NCBI GenBank assembly: GCA_035344155.1
Contig: DAORAL010000008.1
Coordinates: forward strand, 78,974 to 142,973
Direction of reading: 5' to 3'
Length of the DNA stretch: 64,000 nt
Source of the DNA: UBA1845 sp002338715
GTDB lineage: Bacteria; Planctomycetota; Phycisphaerae; UBA1845
In this document: one piece after another, positions 43,705 through 52,439 of the stretch
How the letters are laid out: each line of letters opens with the position of its first letter
Numbering within the stretch: position 1 is the first letter of the stretch
Translations under genes and position numbers: made by a program
The notes under the pieces: generated by a model
The model's database searches: none
What the model saw: the letters and a program-made list of their open reading frames with translations, nothing else
What the model was told of the DNA's origin: nothing

Positions 43705-45269
43705 GTGGTCGCAGCAAAAAGGCGGCGAAGCCAACGATCCGCTGCGCCATCTACACCCGCAAATCCAGCGAAGAGGGCCTCGACCAGGAATTCAATTCGC
43801 TCGACGCCCAGCGCGAGGCCGCCGAGGCGTACATCGTCAGCCAGAAGACCGAGGGATGGACGACACTCGCCGACCATTATGATGACGGTGGATATTCCGG
43901 CGGCAGCATGGACCGCCCCGCTCTCGACCGGCTGCTGCGCGACATCGACCGGGGCAAAATCGACTGCGTTGTTGTCTACAAGGTGGACCGTCTCAGCCGA
44001 TCGCTACTCGACTTCTCCCGTATTCTGGAGACGTTCGAGCGTCACGGCGTTTCATTCGTCTCCGTGACCCAGCAGTTCAATACAACCCATTCAATGGGCC
44101 GGCTGACGCTGAACATTTTGCTTTCCTTCGCTCAATTCGAACGTGAGATCATCGGCGAACGCATACGCGACAAACTCGCGGCCCAGGCCCGCAAGGGGAA
44201 GTGGACCGGCGGTGCGCCCGTATTGGGCTATGACGTCGACCGCAGCGGCCCCAGTCCCCGCTTGGTCATCAACGTCAAAGAGGCGGCGCGCGTACGCGAA
44301 ATCTTCCGGATGTACCTGCAGGATGCAGCACTGCTGCCAGTGGTCAAGGAACTCGCCTGTCGGGGCTGGGCGAATAAACGCCGCGTGACGAAGGCTGGAA
44401 GGAAACTCGGAGGTAGACCTTTCGACAAGGCAACCTTGTATCAACTGCTCATCAACCCGACGTACACCGGCAAGATGCGATACAAGGACGAGCTTCACCC
44501 CGGTGAACACGATGCAATCATCGACCAGGAGTTGTTCGACAAAGTCGGCAAGCAACTCAAGTTCAACGGGCGAACCGGCGGCGTGGAGGTTCGCAACAAA
44601 TACGGCGCGCTACTTCGCGGTCTGCTGCGATGCAAGAACTGTGCCACAGCAATGTCGCACACATTCTGCGGCAAGAACAATCGTAACTTCTATCGATACT
44701 ACCGCTGCACCAACGCGATGAAAAAGGGCCATCGCGTTTGTCCAACTGGCACGCTCCCCGCGGGTGAGATCGAACGCGTAGTGGTCGACGAGGTTCGCGG
44801 TCTGGCCACGGATGACACACTTTTGGCCCAGGTGCTCAGCGACGCCCGCGCCGCCATCGGCTCAGAAATGGCCGTCGTGCAACGCGACCGCGACGACCTC
44901 CGCCAGGAACGCAATCGTCACCACGAGGAACTTCGGCGGCTCGCCACCAGCGGCAAGACCACAACCGACGTGACCGCGCGCATCGCCGATCTTCACGAGC
45001 GACTTTCAGACGCCGACCAACGCCTGCCGGTCCTTGAATCACAGATCGCGGAATTGGAGTGTCAAAATGTGACACTACCAGATGCCCGCGCTGCCCTGGC
45101 TGACTTCGACAGGCTGTGGGAATGCCTAATTCCCCGCGAACAGGCACGCCTGCTCAATCTATTGATCTCGACGGCGGAATACGACGGCAACGCGGGCACT
45201 CTGGCGGTGACATTCAGACCGACGAGCATCCGGTCGCTGATTAATCGAAAGCTGGAGGATGCTGCATGA
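43701..45269 (+). CDS. Large serine recombinase
   Basis: 522 residues from ATG 43701. The resolvase domain has catalytic Ser in CAIYTRKSSEEGLDQEF and the conserved KVDRLSRS arginines. A Recombinase domain follows, then a zinc ribbon (RCKNCATAMS … YRCTNAM…VCP, four Cys) and a coiled-coil-like stretch (QRDRDDLRQERNRHHEELRR). This is the architecture of phage-type integrases and transposon resolvases that cut both strands at short att cores. Its coupling to DUF2924 before it and a small HTH-like gene after it is typical. It probably moves the island. Confidence 0.96.
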   Translation: MSGRSKKAAKPTIRCAIYTRKSSEEGLDQEFNSLDAQREAAEAYIVSQKTEGWTTLADHYDDGGYSGGSMDRPALDRLLRDIDRGKIDCVVVYKVDRLSRSLLDFSRILETFERHGVSFVSVTQQFNTTHSMGRLTLNILLSFAQFEREIIGERIRDKLAAQARKGKWTGGAPVLGYDVDRSGPSPRLVINVKEAARVREIFRMYLQDAALLPVVKELACRGWANKRRVTKAGRKLGGRPFDKATLYQLLINPTYTGKMRYKDELHPGEHDAIIDQELFDKVGKQLKFNGRTGGVEVRNKYGALLRGLLRCKNCATAMSHTFCGKNNRNFYRYYRCTNAMKKGHRVCPTGTLPAGEIERVVVDEVRGLATDDTLLAQVLSDARAAIGSEMAVVQRDRDDLRQERNRHHEELRRLATSGKTTTDVTARIADLHERLSDADQRLPVLESQIAELECQNVTLPDARAALADFDRLWECLIPREQARLLNLLISTAEYDGNAGTLAVTFRPTSIRSLINRKLEDAA

Positions 45270-45718
45270 CGACCATCACCAGACAGATTCACTTCGCCAT
45301 CAAGTCGCGTCGAAAAACAGCGATGCCGGGCCCGGCGCCCGAGCGAAACGAACCGACCGGTCGCACTCCCCGTGTGTCCAAGTTGATGGCGCTGGCGATT
45401 CGATTCGACGAACTTCTCCGAAGTGGCAAAGTCGCGGACCAGTCCGAACTAGCCCGCCTCGCCCACGTCACCCAGCCGCGCATGACGCAGATCATGAACC
45501 TCAATCACCTAGCCCCGGACCTTCAAGAAGCGATCTTGCATCTCCCGCCGGTGGCCGAAGGGCGTGACCCGATTACAGAGCGCGACCTGCGGCCGATAGC
45601 CAGACTGCGGAACTGGCGCGAACAGAGGTCAATTTGGCGGGGATCCAGAAACGCGCAACAGCGAATCTCGCTTTGTCCTGCGAGTTCTCAAGAGCAAGCG
45701 ACCTTACGCCAAAATTGA
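45266..45718 (+). CDS. Small protein coupled to the recombinase, HTH-like
   Basis: 150 residues from ATG 45266, overlapping the recombinase stop (ATGA). Residues 40-75 read as an HTH (MALAIRFDELLRSGKVADQS, ELARLAHVTQPRMTQIMNLNHL) and are followed by APDLQEAILHLPP. Proteins of this pattern follow DUF2924/recombinase pairs in many genomes and may control them. The final part is rich in Arg/Gln and may be poorly ordered. Confidence 0.75.
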   Translation: MTTITRQIHFAIKSRRKTAMPGPAPERNEPTGRTPRVSKLMALAIRFDELLRSGKVADQSELARLAHVTQPRMTQIMNLNHLAPDLQEAILHLPPVAEGRDPITERDLRPIARLRNWREQRSIWRGSRNAQQRISLCPASSQEQATLRQN

Positions 45719-45846
45719 TTAAGTTCTGTTTTAATAATGATTTACAATCGATAAGCCTTAGGGCTGGCCGACTCGATCCTGAAAGTTAGCAGTAGAATGA
45801 TTACTGACCATTTGCCAGAAGCGATACGCGAGATATATTTGACAGT
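45719..45846. promoter_or_regulatory. AT-rich region, probable promoter of the defence operon
   Basis: 128 bases, clearly more AT-rich than the neighbourhood. The run TTTTAATAATGATTTACAATCGATAA holds a TACAAT -10-like hexamer near 45745. The -35 box is not certain. The region lies directly before the half-HsdS gene, which starts a chain of closely spaced genes on the same strand. Confidence 0.35.
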
Positions 45847-46452
45847 ATGTTCGCTACTGACAAACAATCTCGCCAGACGAAACTTACGACCGTAGCCCGG
45901 GTCCAGCCCGGCTATCTCAGCCGCCGAAGCATTCGGTCAGCTCCAGACGGAACTCATTGCCTTCTTCAAGCGAAAGACGTCTCCCCCGAAGTCGGCGTTC
46001 GATCGGTCGGCCTCCTTCGATTTCACCCGCAGCGCCACCCCGAGCTGTATCTGGTTGGCCGAGGCGACATCCTTATCGCATCTCGCGGTCGCAAACACCA
46101 GGCTCATCTCGTCCAGCAGGACCTAATTGACACGCTTGCATCAAACGTGTTCTACATCGTGCGGCCGCATTCCAGACGCATCGTCCCGGCTTACCTAGCT
46201 TGGTGGCTTAATCTACCTCATGTACAAGCGATGATTGCCTCGGGCGCACGTGGCACGAACATCAGCTACGTCGCACGCCAGGCATTGGAGAACCTATCGA
46301 TCGTTGTTCCACCAATCGCGGTTCAGACCAAGATCGCCGAAGTCCTCTGTCTTTACCAGCAACAGCAGTCGCTCCAAGCCCAACTTGACCAAAAGTGCGA
46401 ACAGCTGATCCATGCCGTCTGCCGCCAAGTAATCCGAATAGCGAAGGAATGA
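45847..46452 (+). CDS. Half-length HsdS specificity protein
   Basis: 201 residues from ATG 45847. No clear ribosome site is visible. It shows one target recognition domain (PGYLSRRSIRS, VGRGDILIASRG, GTNISYVARQALENLSIVVPP) and one helical arm (QTKIAEVLCLYQQQQSLQAQLDQKCEQL). Half-size S proteins of type I systems can work as dimers, and a full-length hsdS lies 4.4 kb downstream in the same operon. It may therefore give an alternative recognition specificity. Three bases separate its stop from hsdM, which supports co-translation. Confidence 0.75.
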   Translation: MFATDKQSRQTKLTTVARVQPGYLSRRSIRSAPDGTHCLLQAKDVSPEVGVRSVGLLRFHPQRHPELYLVGRGDILIASRGRKHQAHLVQQDLIDTLASNVFYIVRPHSRRIVPAYLAWWLNLPHVQAMIASGARGTNISYVARQALENLSIVVPPIAVQTKIAEVLCLYQQQQSLQAQLDQKCEQLIHAVCRQVIRIAKE

Positions 46453-46455
46453 CTC

Positions 46456-48018
46456 ATGTCCCAAACCGTTTCTCAGAAGGAAATCAATGAAATCCTGTGG
46501 CAGGCGTGCGACACTTTTCGCGGTACGCTCGACCCAACGCAATACAAGGATTACATCCTCGTGATGTTGTTCATGAAGTACATGTCCGACCTTTGGGGCG
46601 ATAAAAAAGACCAGTACTTCAAGCAATACAATGGTGACGAGCGGCGTGTCAAGCGTGCACTTGATCGTGAGCGCTTTGTCATGCCTACCGTTGAATTACG
46701 CGACAAGAAGGGCAAGGTCGAAGAAACGTTCCTTGCCAGTTTCGACAGCCTTTACGAGCGGCGCACCCGCTCCAACATCGGAGAACTGATCAACATAGCC
46801 CTCGAAGCAATCGAGGACGCCAATAAGGCTAAGCTAGAGAACGTCTTCCGCAACATCGACTTCAACTCCGAGCCAAACCTAGGCCAGGCCAAGGACCGCA
46901 ACCGCCGTCTGAACCACCTGCTGGAGGACTTTGCCAAGCCGCAGCTCAATCTGCGCCCAAGTCGCATAGGCAACGAAGACATCATTGGCAACGCCTACGA
47001 ATATTTGATCAGCCGCTTTGCTGCCGACGCAGGAAAAAAAGGTGGTGAATTCTACACGCCCGGCGAGGTCGCCACGCTTCTGGCCAAGCTACTAAAGGCT
47101 AAGCCCGGTGACACGATTTGCGACCCCACATGCGGCTCCGGCTCGCTGCTAATCCGCGTGGCGAAAGAAATCGATTCCGCCAACTTTGCGGTTTTCGGCC
47201 AAGAATCCAACGGCTCCACCTGGGCACTGTGCCGCATGAACATGTTCCTTCACGAAATGGACAACGCCCGCGTCGAGTGGTGCAACACTATCACCAGCCC
47301 ACACTTGGTCGAGGACGACCACTTACTCAGGTTCAACATCGTTGTCGCCAATCCTCCGTTTAGCCTCGACAAGTGGGGCCACGGTTATGCCGAAAACGAC
47401 CCATACAATCGCTTTTGGCGCGGCATTCCGCCTAAGAGCAAAGGCGATTACGCTTTTATCAGCCACATGATTGAGACCGCCTTGGAGGACGAGGGCAGGG
47501 TCGGCGTCATCGTACCTCACGGCGTGTTGTTCCGTGGAGGAGCTGAGGGCAAGATTCGCCAGAAACTAATCGAGGACAATGTCCTCGAAGCCGTCATCGG
47601 TTTGCCAGCCAACCTCTTCTTTGGCACGGGCATCCCGGCAGCCATCGTCTACTTCAACAAGGCTCGCAAGCCGTGGGGCCAAGCTCGCTCGCGCCGCGAC
47701 AAGCACATTCTATTTATCGATGCCAGCAGGGAATTCGAGGACGGCAAAAACCAGAACCGCCTCCGCCCGCAGGACGTCGCCAGAATTGTCGCCGCCTTCG
47801 ATACCTTCAAGCATGTGGACAGGTTCGCTTACCCGGCCTCGCTGGACGAGATCAAGGAGAACGATTTCAACCTGAATATTCCACGCTTCGTTAATACCTT
47901 TGTACCGGAACCGGAGGTCGATATCCCGGCTGTGCAAGAGGAAATCGCCACGCTTGAGACCGATCTGGCCGCCGTGCAGAAGGAACTGGCCGAGCATCTG
48001 AAAGAGTTGGGACTGTGA
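46456..48018 (+). CDS. hsdM: Type I DNA methyltransferase subunit HsdM
   Basis: 520 residues from ATG 46456. The helical HsdM_N region (KEINEILWQACDTFRGTLDP) is followed by the N6-adenine methyltransferase core: G-E-F-Y-T-P-G-E-V-A as a typical lead, SAM motif DPTCGSGSLLIRV and catalytic NPPF in IVVANPPFSLD. Also VGVIVPHGVLFRGGAEGKIR and FFGTGIPAAIVYFNKAR. With HsdS it methylates adenine at the recognised site. Its stop codon overlaps the GTG of the patatin gene (GTGA). Confidence 0.97.
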   Translation: MSQTVSQKEINEILWQACDTFRGTLDPTQYKDYILVMLFMKYMSDLWGDKKDQYFKQYNGDERRVKRALDRERFVMPTVELRDKKGKVEETFLASFDSLYERRTRSNIGELINIALEAIEDANKAKLENVFRNIDFNSEPNLGQAKDRNRRLNHLLEDFAKPQLNLRPSRIGNEDIIGNAYEYLISRFAADAGKKGGEFYTPGEVATLLAKLLKAKPGDTICDPTCGSGSLLIRVAKEIDSANFAVFGQESNGSTWALCRMNMFLHEMDNARVEWCNTITSPHLVEDDHLLRFNIVVANPPFSLDKWGHGYAENDPYNRFWRGIPPKSKGDYAFISHMIETALEDEGRVGVIVPHGVLFRGGAEGKIRQKLIEDNVLEAVIGLPANLFFGTGIPAAIVYFNKARKPWGQARSRRDKHILFIDASREFEDGKNQNRLRPQDVARIVAAFDTFKHVDRFAYPASLDEIKENDFNLNIPRFVNTFVPEPEVDIPAVQEEIATLETDLAAVQKELAEHLKELGL

Positions 48019-48992
48019 GCAAACCGTTCTACATCCTGAGCATTGACGGCGGCGGCTATCGCGGTCTCTATTCGGCACACGTTCTCCGCCGAATGGAGGA
48101 AGCTTGGGGCATCAACTGGCACACGCAGTTCGGTATGTTTGCGGGGACAAGCACCGGTTCAATCATCGCTGCCGGACTGGCGTCCGGGATTTCTGCGGCG
48201 CAGCTGTCAGATTTCTACATCAATCATGGCAAGAGAATCTTCACTCGTCGGTGGCGTTCGCGGTTTGACCTGCTGAAGATCTTCACCAGCCGATACTCTG
48301 GCAAGACCTTGCGTGCGTTGTTGGTCGAGGTGCTCGGAACGACAACGCTCGGCGACGTTCGCGTTCCGCTAATTCTGCCGGCTGTCGATATTGGTAACGG
48401 GTGTGTCCACGTTTTCAAGTCGAAGTACGCGGACGGTTTCATCCGCGACCCTGGCGTGAAACTGTCCGATGCTGTCCTTGCCTCATGCTCGGCCCCCACC
48501 TATTTTGACCCGCATTTCGTCGATGACATTTATCAGTTGGTCGACGGTGGCCTCTGGGCCAACAACCCCTCCCTTGTCGCGGCAATCGACGCCCATTATC
48601 GATTGCAGGTGCCACTGGCCAATATTCGAGTGCTTTCCATTGGCACGGGCAAGAGCAGAGTATTTTACGCCAAGACAGAAGGATTCTGGAAGGATTGGCT
48701 GGTGCGCAGCTGGCAGGGTTGGGGATTTGCTTCTCGCTGGCAGAGCAGCAAGCTGCTGGATTTAATCCTCAATCTCCAAGCCGACACGGCCCACAACATG
48801 CTTTGCCTTCTGTTCGGTGAAAGTCCCATCACCCCTAAGCGAGTGTTCCGCCTCACGTTTGAATCGGATTCTCATTTGCCTATGGATTCAGTGAGACACT
48901 TTGCAGACTGGATCACCAAAGCAGATCACTGCTTCACGCATCAATCGCCAAAGCTCAAGCAATTTCTCAACCTCAATGGGGGTGCCGACTGA
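48015..48992 (+). CDS. Patatin-like phospholipase, predicted CBASS effector (CapV-like)
   Basis: 325 residues from GTG 48015, overlapping the hsdM stop by four bases. All patatin motifs are present: oxyanion GGGYRG (12-17), nucleophile Ser46 in GTSTG (44-48) and catalytic Asp177 in DGG (177-179). In CBASS such phospholipases are activated by a cyclic nucleotide from the neighbouring cyclase and destroy membrane lipids of infected cells. That job is inferred from the cyclase gene that follows. The protein has no extra sensor domain, and its nucleotide ligand is unknown. Other patatins have unrelated metabolic roles. Confidence 0.92.
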   Translation: MSKPFYILSIDGGGYRGLYSAHVLRRMEEAWGINWHTQFGMFAGTSTGSIIAAGLASGISAAQLSDFYINHGKRIFTRRWRSRFDLLKIFTSRYSGKTLRALLVEVLGTTTLGDVRVPLILPAVDIGNGCVHVFKSKYADGFIRDPGVKLSDAVLASCSAPTYFDPHFVDDIYQLVDGGLWANNPSLVAAIDAHYRLQVPLANIRVLSIGTGKSRVFYAKTEGFWKDWLVRSWQGWGFASRWQSSKLLDLILNLQADTAHNMLCLLFGESPITPKRVFRLTFESDSHLPMDSVRHFADWITKADHCFTHQSPKLKQFLNLNGGAD

Positions 48993-49081
48993 TGAAACAG
49001 CAGAATCCCATTTACAATACAGCCCGGGGCGGATTCATCCCGGCCCTTGAAATCCACACAACGAACGGCGGTGGCCAGTGA
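48992..49081 (+). CDS. 29-codon ORF between effector and cyclase
   Basis: ATG 48992 overlaps the patatin stop (TGATG). The ORF reads MKQQNPIYNTARGGFIPALE then nine residues ending NGGGQ, and ends in TGA 49079-49081, whose last bases lie in the cyclase start (GTGA). The exact overlap at both ends and the lack of another ribosome site before the cyclase suggest ribosome hand-over. The peptide itself might be an unknown component. Confidence 0.45.
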   Translation: MKQQNPIYNTARGGFIPALEIHTTNGGGQ

Positions 49082-50763
49082 TCATCCAAGAAGAACTTCT
49101 CAACGACGTTTTGAACCAGGTCGCTATTGAACTCGACATTCCGCCCCACAAATACAAGGAGGCGATGGAGCGGTTTGATGCCATCAAACGACACTTGGAA
49201 GTAGGTGACTATCCTGGCTCAACTCCGCCCCCAAGCATCTACCTGCAAGGTTCATTTCGCCTCGGTACGGTTATTCGACCAATCATGGGGGGCCGGGAAT
49301 CCGGGTTTGATATCGACTCTGTATGTCAGGTGAATCGCGACAAAAGCGGCGACAATCCTGAGAATCTCAAGGATGAAGTCGGGGCCGAAGTCAAGAGCTA
49401 CGCCGAAGCGAACCGCATGGAACACCCAGCCAATGGCCGTCGGTGCTGGGCGCTCAACTACGCCTCCGACAGCGAAGGTATTGGCTTTCATGTTGACATT
49501 CTTCCGTGCCTACCCGACATGGTTGCAGGCACGAAGATCAGTCAATTGAACGACAGCCGGGACGCGACGGATTGGCAATACACGCGAACCACTATCGCCA
49601 TCACCAACCGTGATGACGACGCAACTCCACCAGCTCATGACTGGCGGTCCAGCAACCCGATTGGTTTTGCTAACTGGTTTGACGATATCTGCCGCCCAGG
49701 GTATGCCCATGTCGACAACAGTCGGCAGAAAGAACTACTGTTTGAAGCATTCGGTCAGCGGCAGAATTTTCCCTTCCGCCGAGCTGAGGATATTCCGGAT
49801 AACTTAGTTCGCACGTCGCTGCAGCGGGCAATCCAGATTATGAAGCGCCACCGGGACGTCCGTTTTAATGGACACCAAGAAGAGAGGCACAAGCCAATCT
49901 CAATGATCATTACTACGCTGGCTGCCCGACTCTATGCTGGTCGGTCCAACCAGTTCCGGACCACCCGTTCGATACTGCGATTTATCGTTGAAGAGCTCGC
50001 CCAACACGCCGCGCTGGTAGACAACCGAAAGTTGCTCGCGGACGTGAGCCGCACGCAGTTGATCCGCCGTGTGGGTGATACGTGGTACATCCCCAACCCA
50101 GTCAATCCGCACAATCCAGGAGACCCCGATGACAAGGGCGAAAATTTCGCCGACCGCTGGCACGAGGACAACCACGCAAAGGCCAAGGCATTCTTCCAGT
50201 GGGTCGACTGGCTCCGAGATGACCTCGACGACCTTCTGAACAGCAATGACGTCGCAGGCATGGAGGGCACGCTCTCTAAAGCATTCGGCGAGAACATTGC
50301 CACGCGCACACTCCATCGGTTGGGCGTCAAATCGAGCGGCAACCGTGCCGAGACACTTTTACATGCGAGTTCCACAGCTCTCTCGCGATTCGACGTACCA
50401 CATCGCCAGAAACCGACGTGGCCCAGCCGATTCACCCACGATGTGGCCATCGAGGGCAGGGCGACACGTCACGGCTGGCGCACAATCGTCTCCAACAATG
50501 GATTCCGCAAGATCGCCAAGGACTACTCGCTTCTGTTCAAAGTGAAGACGAACGTTCCCTGGCCGTATGACGTGCATTGGCAGGTGGTGAATACCGGCGA
50601 GGAGGCGAGAAGGCGCGCACAACTTCGCGGCACCATTTTCTCCGGAGAACGCGAGCGGAATGAGCGAACTGAGTACACCGGTTTTCACTGGATCGAATGC
50701 TTTATCGTCAAGGACGGCGTTCTCGTTGCACGTAGCGGTGAGTTCGTAGTCGAAATTGTGTAG
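49078..50763 (+). CDS. CD-NTase (SMODS nucleotidyltransferase) with AGS-C-like tail
   Basis: 561 residues from GTG 49078. The nucleotidyltransferase signature is complete: Gly58-Ser59 in QGSFRLGT, Asp78 and Asp80 in FDIDSVC, and Asp140 in FHVDILPC. These bind the two metals for making a cyclic oligonucleotide. The C-terminal 75 residues (PYDVHWQVVNTGEEARRRAQL … TGFHWIECFIV … VARSGEFVVEI) resemble the AGS-C domain described as a fused sensor behind SMODS cyclases. It presumably produces the second messenger for the patatin effector. Which nucleotide is made cannot be read from the sequence. Confidence 0.9.
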   Translation: MIIQEELLNDVLNQVAIELDIPPHKYKEAMERFDAIKRHLEVGDYPGSTPPPSIYLQGSFRLGTVIRPIMGGRESGFDIDSVCQVNRDKSGDNPENLKDEVGAEVKSYAEANRMEHPANGRRCWALNYASDSEGIGFHVDILPCLPDMVAGTKISQLNDSRDATDWQYTRTTIAITNRDDDATPPAHDWRSSNPIGFANWFDDICRPGYAHVDNSRQKELLFEAFGQRQNFPFRRAEDIPDNLVRTSLQRAIQIMKRHRDVRFNGHQEERHKPISMIITTLAARLYAGRSNQFRTTRSILRFIVEELAQHAALVDNRKLLADVSRTQLIRRVGDTWYIPNPVNPHNPGDPDDKGENFADRWHEDNHAKAKAFFQWVDWLRDDLDDLLNSNDVAGMEGTLSKAFGENIATRTLHRLGVKSSGNRAETLLHASSTALSRFDVPHRQKPTWPSRFTHDVAIEGRATRHGWRTIVSNNGFRKIAKDYSLLFKVKTNVPWPYDVHWQVVNTGEEARRRAQLRGTIFSGERERNERTEYTGFHWIECFIVKDGVLVARSGEFVVEIV

Positions 50764-50806
50764 ATTTGGTGGCCATCGAGATGAATACATTCGAAAGGAT
50801 TGTTGG

Positions 50807-51964
50807 TTGACGACCGCACAACTCCATCTTGGTGATGTTTTCAGCGTACGTCGGCAAGATGGGCGGGCGGGTTTGCCAGTGTTTGCTGTGACGATGGGCA
50901 ACGGCCTGGTGCATCGGGATAAACTGGAACGTAAGACCAATGGAAAGCTCGCCCCTGAAGAGCACCTTCTCATTCGCAAAGGGGACATCGCGTACAACAT
51001 GATGCGCATGTGGCAGGGCGCTTCCGGTCTCGCCACGACCGATGGCATCGTCAGTCCCGCCTACGTGGTCGTTGCGCCAACGGAGGGAATCGACCCGCTG
51101 TTCGCATCCTACTGGTTCAAATCAGCCAGGATGATTTACCTGTTCTGGGCCTACTCCTACGGCATCACTGGCGACCGTTTGCGGCTGTATTACAAGGACT
51201 TCGCCAGGATCCCCGTTTCCGTTCCGCCTAAGCCTAGGCAAAAGCGCATCGGTGAGATCCTCTCCACGACCGATCGGGCGATCGCTGGGCTGGAAAAGCT
51301 GATCGCGGCCAAGCGGAAGCTCAAGAAGGGCCTGGCCCAACAACTGCTTTCCGGTCAACGCCGCCTGCCAGGCTTCAGCGGCGCCTGGACGAGGCATCGA
51401 CTCGACACCATCAGCCAGATTAGCAAGGGAGCGGGTGGCTCCAAAGCCGATCTTCAGCCGACCGGTTTACCCGTCGTCCGCTATGGCGAACTCTACACGA
51501 CATACGACGTCCGTATCGACGAAGCCGTGTCATTCCTGTCGGCCGAGGCTGCTAGACGTAGCAAGCGAATCCGATGTGGTGACGTGCTGCTCGCCGGGTC
51601 CGGTGAAGACCGCATCGAAATCGGGACTGCTTCGGCATACATGAACGGCGAACCCGCTTACGCCGGTGGCGACATCATCATCGTCACGCCAACCGGAGCG
51701 CGTAGCATGTTCCTTGCCTACCTGCTGGATAGCAGCGATGTCCGTCGTGAATTCTACCGTCGTGCTCAGGGCGAATCCGTAGTTCACATTTACATGCGAG
51801 ATGTTGCCAGCTTGGAACTTCGGCTGCCATCTATCGAGGAGCAAGATCGTATCGCCGCCGTGCTGGGCGCGGCGGATCGGGAGATTGTCCAGATGGAAAA
51901 GAAACTCGCCGCACTACGTAAACTGAAAAAGGGACTGATGCAGAAGCTCCTGAGCGGCTCGTGA
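50807..51964 (+). CDS. hsdS: Type I specificity subunit HsdS
   Basis: 385 residues. The start is put at TTG 50807 because AAAGGA lies eight bases before it. An earlier TTG at 50756 would overlap the cyclase stop. Two target recognition domains (about 1-130 and 190-330) are each closed by a coiled-coil arm with almost the same text (AGLEKLIAAKRKLKKGLAQQ and VQMEKKLAALRKLKKGLMQK). The first half includes KGDIAYNMMRMWQGASG, the second CGDVLLAGSGEDRIEIGTA. It directs HsdM and HsdR to a two-part DNA site. Confidence 0.93.
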   Translation: MTTAQLHLGDVFSVRRQDGRAGLPVFAVTMGNGLVHRDKLERKTNGKLAPEEHLLIRKGDIAYNMMRMWQGASGLATTDGIVSPAYVVVAPTEGIDPLFASYWFKSARMIYLFWAYSYGITGDRLRLYYKDFARIPVSVPPKPRQKRIGEILSTTDRAIAGLEKLIAAKRKLKKGLAQQLLSGQRRLPGFSGAWTRHRLDTISQISKGAGGSKADLQPTGLPVVRYGELYTTYDVRIDEAVSFLSAEAARRSKRIRCGDVLLAGSGEDRIEIGTASAYMNGEPAYAGGDIIIVTPTGARSMFLAYLLDSSDVRREFYRRAQGESVVHIYMRDVASLELRLPSIEEQDRIAAVLGAADREIVQMEKKLAALRKLKKGLMQKLLSGS

Positions 51965-51986
51965 CGTAAGCAGGAAAGGACACCAC

Positions 51987-52439
51987 ATGGCGACCATGTC
52001 GCGTGAACTCCTCGCGGCGTTGCCAGCGACTGTGCGACGACGATTCACATCGCTGGGCAAGTACACAAAGGAGATCACCATTCGGCAACTGGAAGAGCGC
52101 AATCTCAGCAAGAAGGCCACGCGCAATTTTCTCCGTAAGCACCTGACGGAAGTACAAGGGGCGGTCTTGGCCATAGCAGTCTTCCGCTATCTTGAAGATG
52201 GAATCGCTGCAGCCGAAGGTGCAATCACTATCGCCAAGTCGCTCGGCGTGGAAGGCTTCACTGTAGGGAGCACAGCTTTTTCGGAGAACGCTGAGGAAGT
52301 GGCAAATTGGCGCGCCATGTATGCGGAACTGGGCTTGCTCTTGAAGGAACACGGGATCAATCAGTATGCAATCGGTCGGCACTCTTGGGACCACGTATCC
52401 AACATGTTGACGGCACTAATCGATGACCAAGTGGATTGA
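51987..52439 (+). CDS. Unrecognised helical protein in the restriction operon
   Basis: 150 residues from ATG 51987, with AAGGAC upstream. Mostly alpha-helical and charged: KYTKEITIRQLEERNLSKKA, FLRKHLTEVQGAVLAIAVFR, AEEVANWRAMYAELGLLLKE and a His-containing end (YAIGRHSWDHVSNMLTALID). No membrane segment and no catalytic motif I can name. It overlaps the next gene by 17 bases, so the two are likely a functional pair. It may be an accessory factor, an antitoxin-like partner or an unknown defence protein. Confidence 0.7.
   Translation: MATMSRELLAALPATVRRRFTSLGKYTKEITIRQLEERNLSKKATRNFLRKHLTEVQGAVLAIAVFRYLEDGIAAAEGAITIAKSLGVEGFTVGSTAFSENAEEVANWRAMYAELGLLLKEHGINQYAIGRHSWDHVSNMLTALIDDQVD

Noticed and set aside
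43192..45718. Recombinase cassette as an invertase controlling hsdS
   Set aside because: No inverted repeats were seen around either hsdS gene, and the recombinase is of the large type with zinc ribbon. An integrase role is more likely.
48015..48992. Patatin gene as a plain metabolic lipase
   Set aside because: Its overlap with hsdM and its position before a CD-NTase make the CBASS effector reading much more likely, though biochemistry is lacking.
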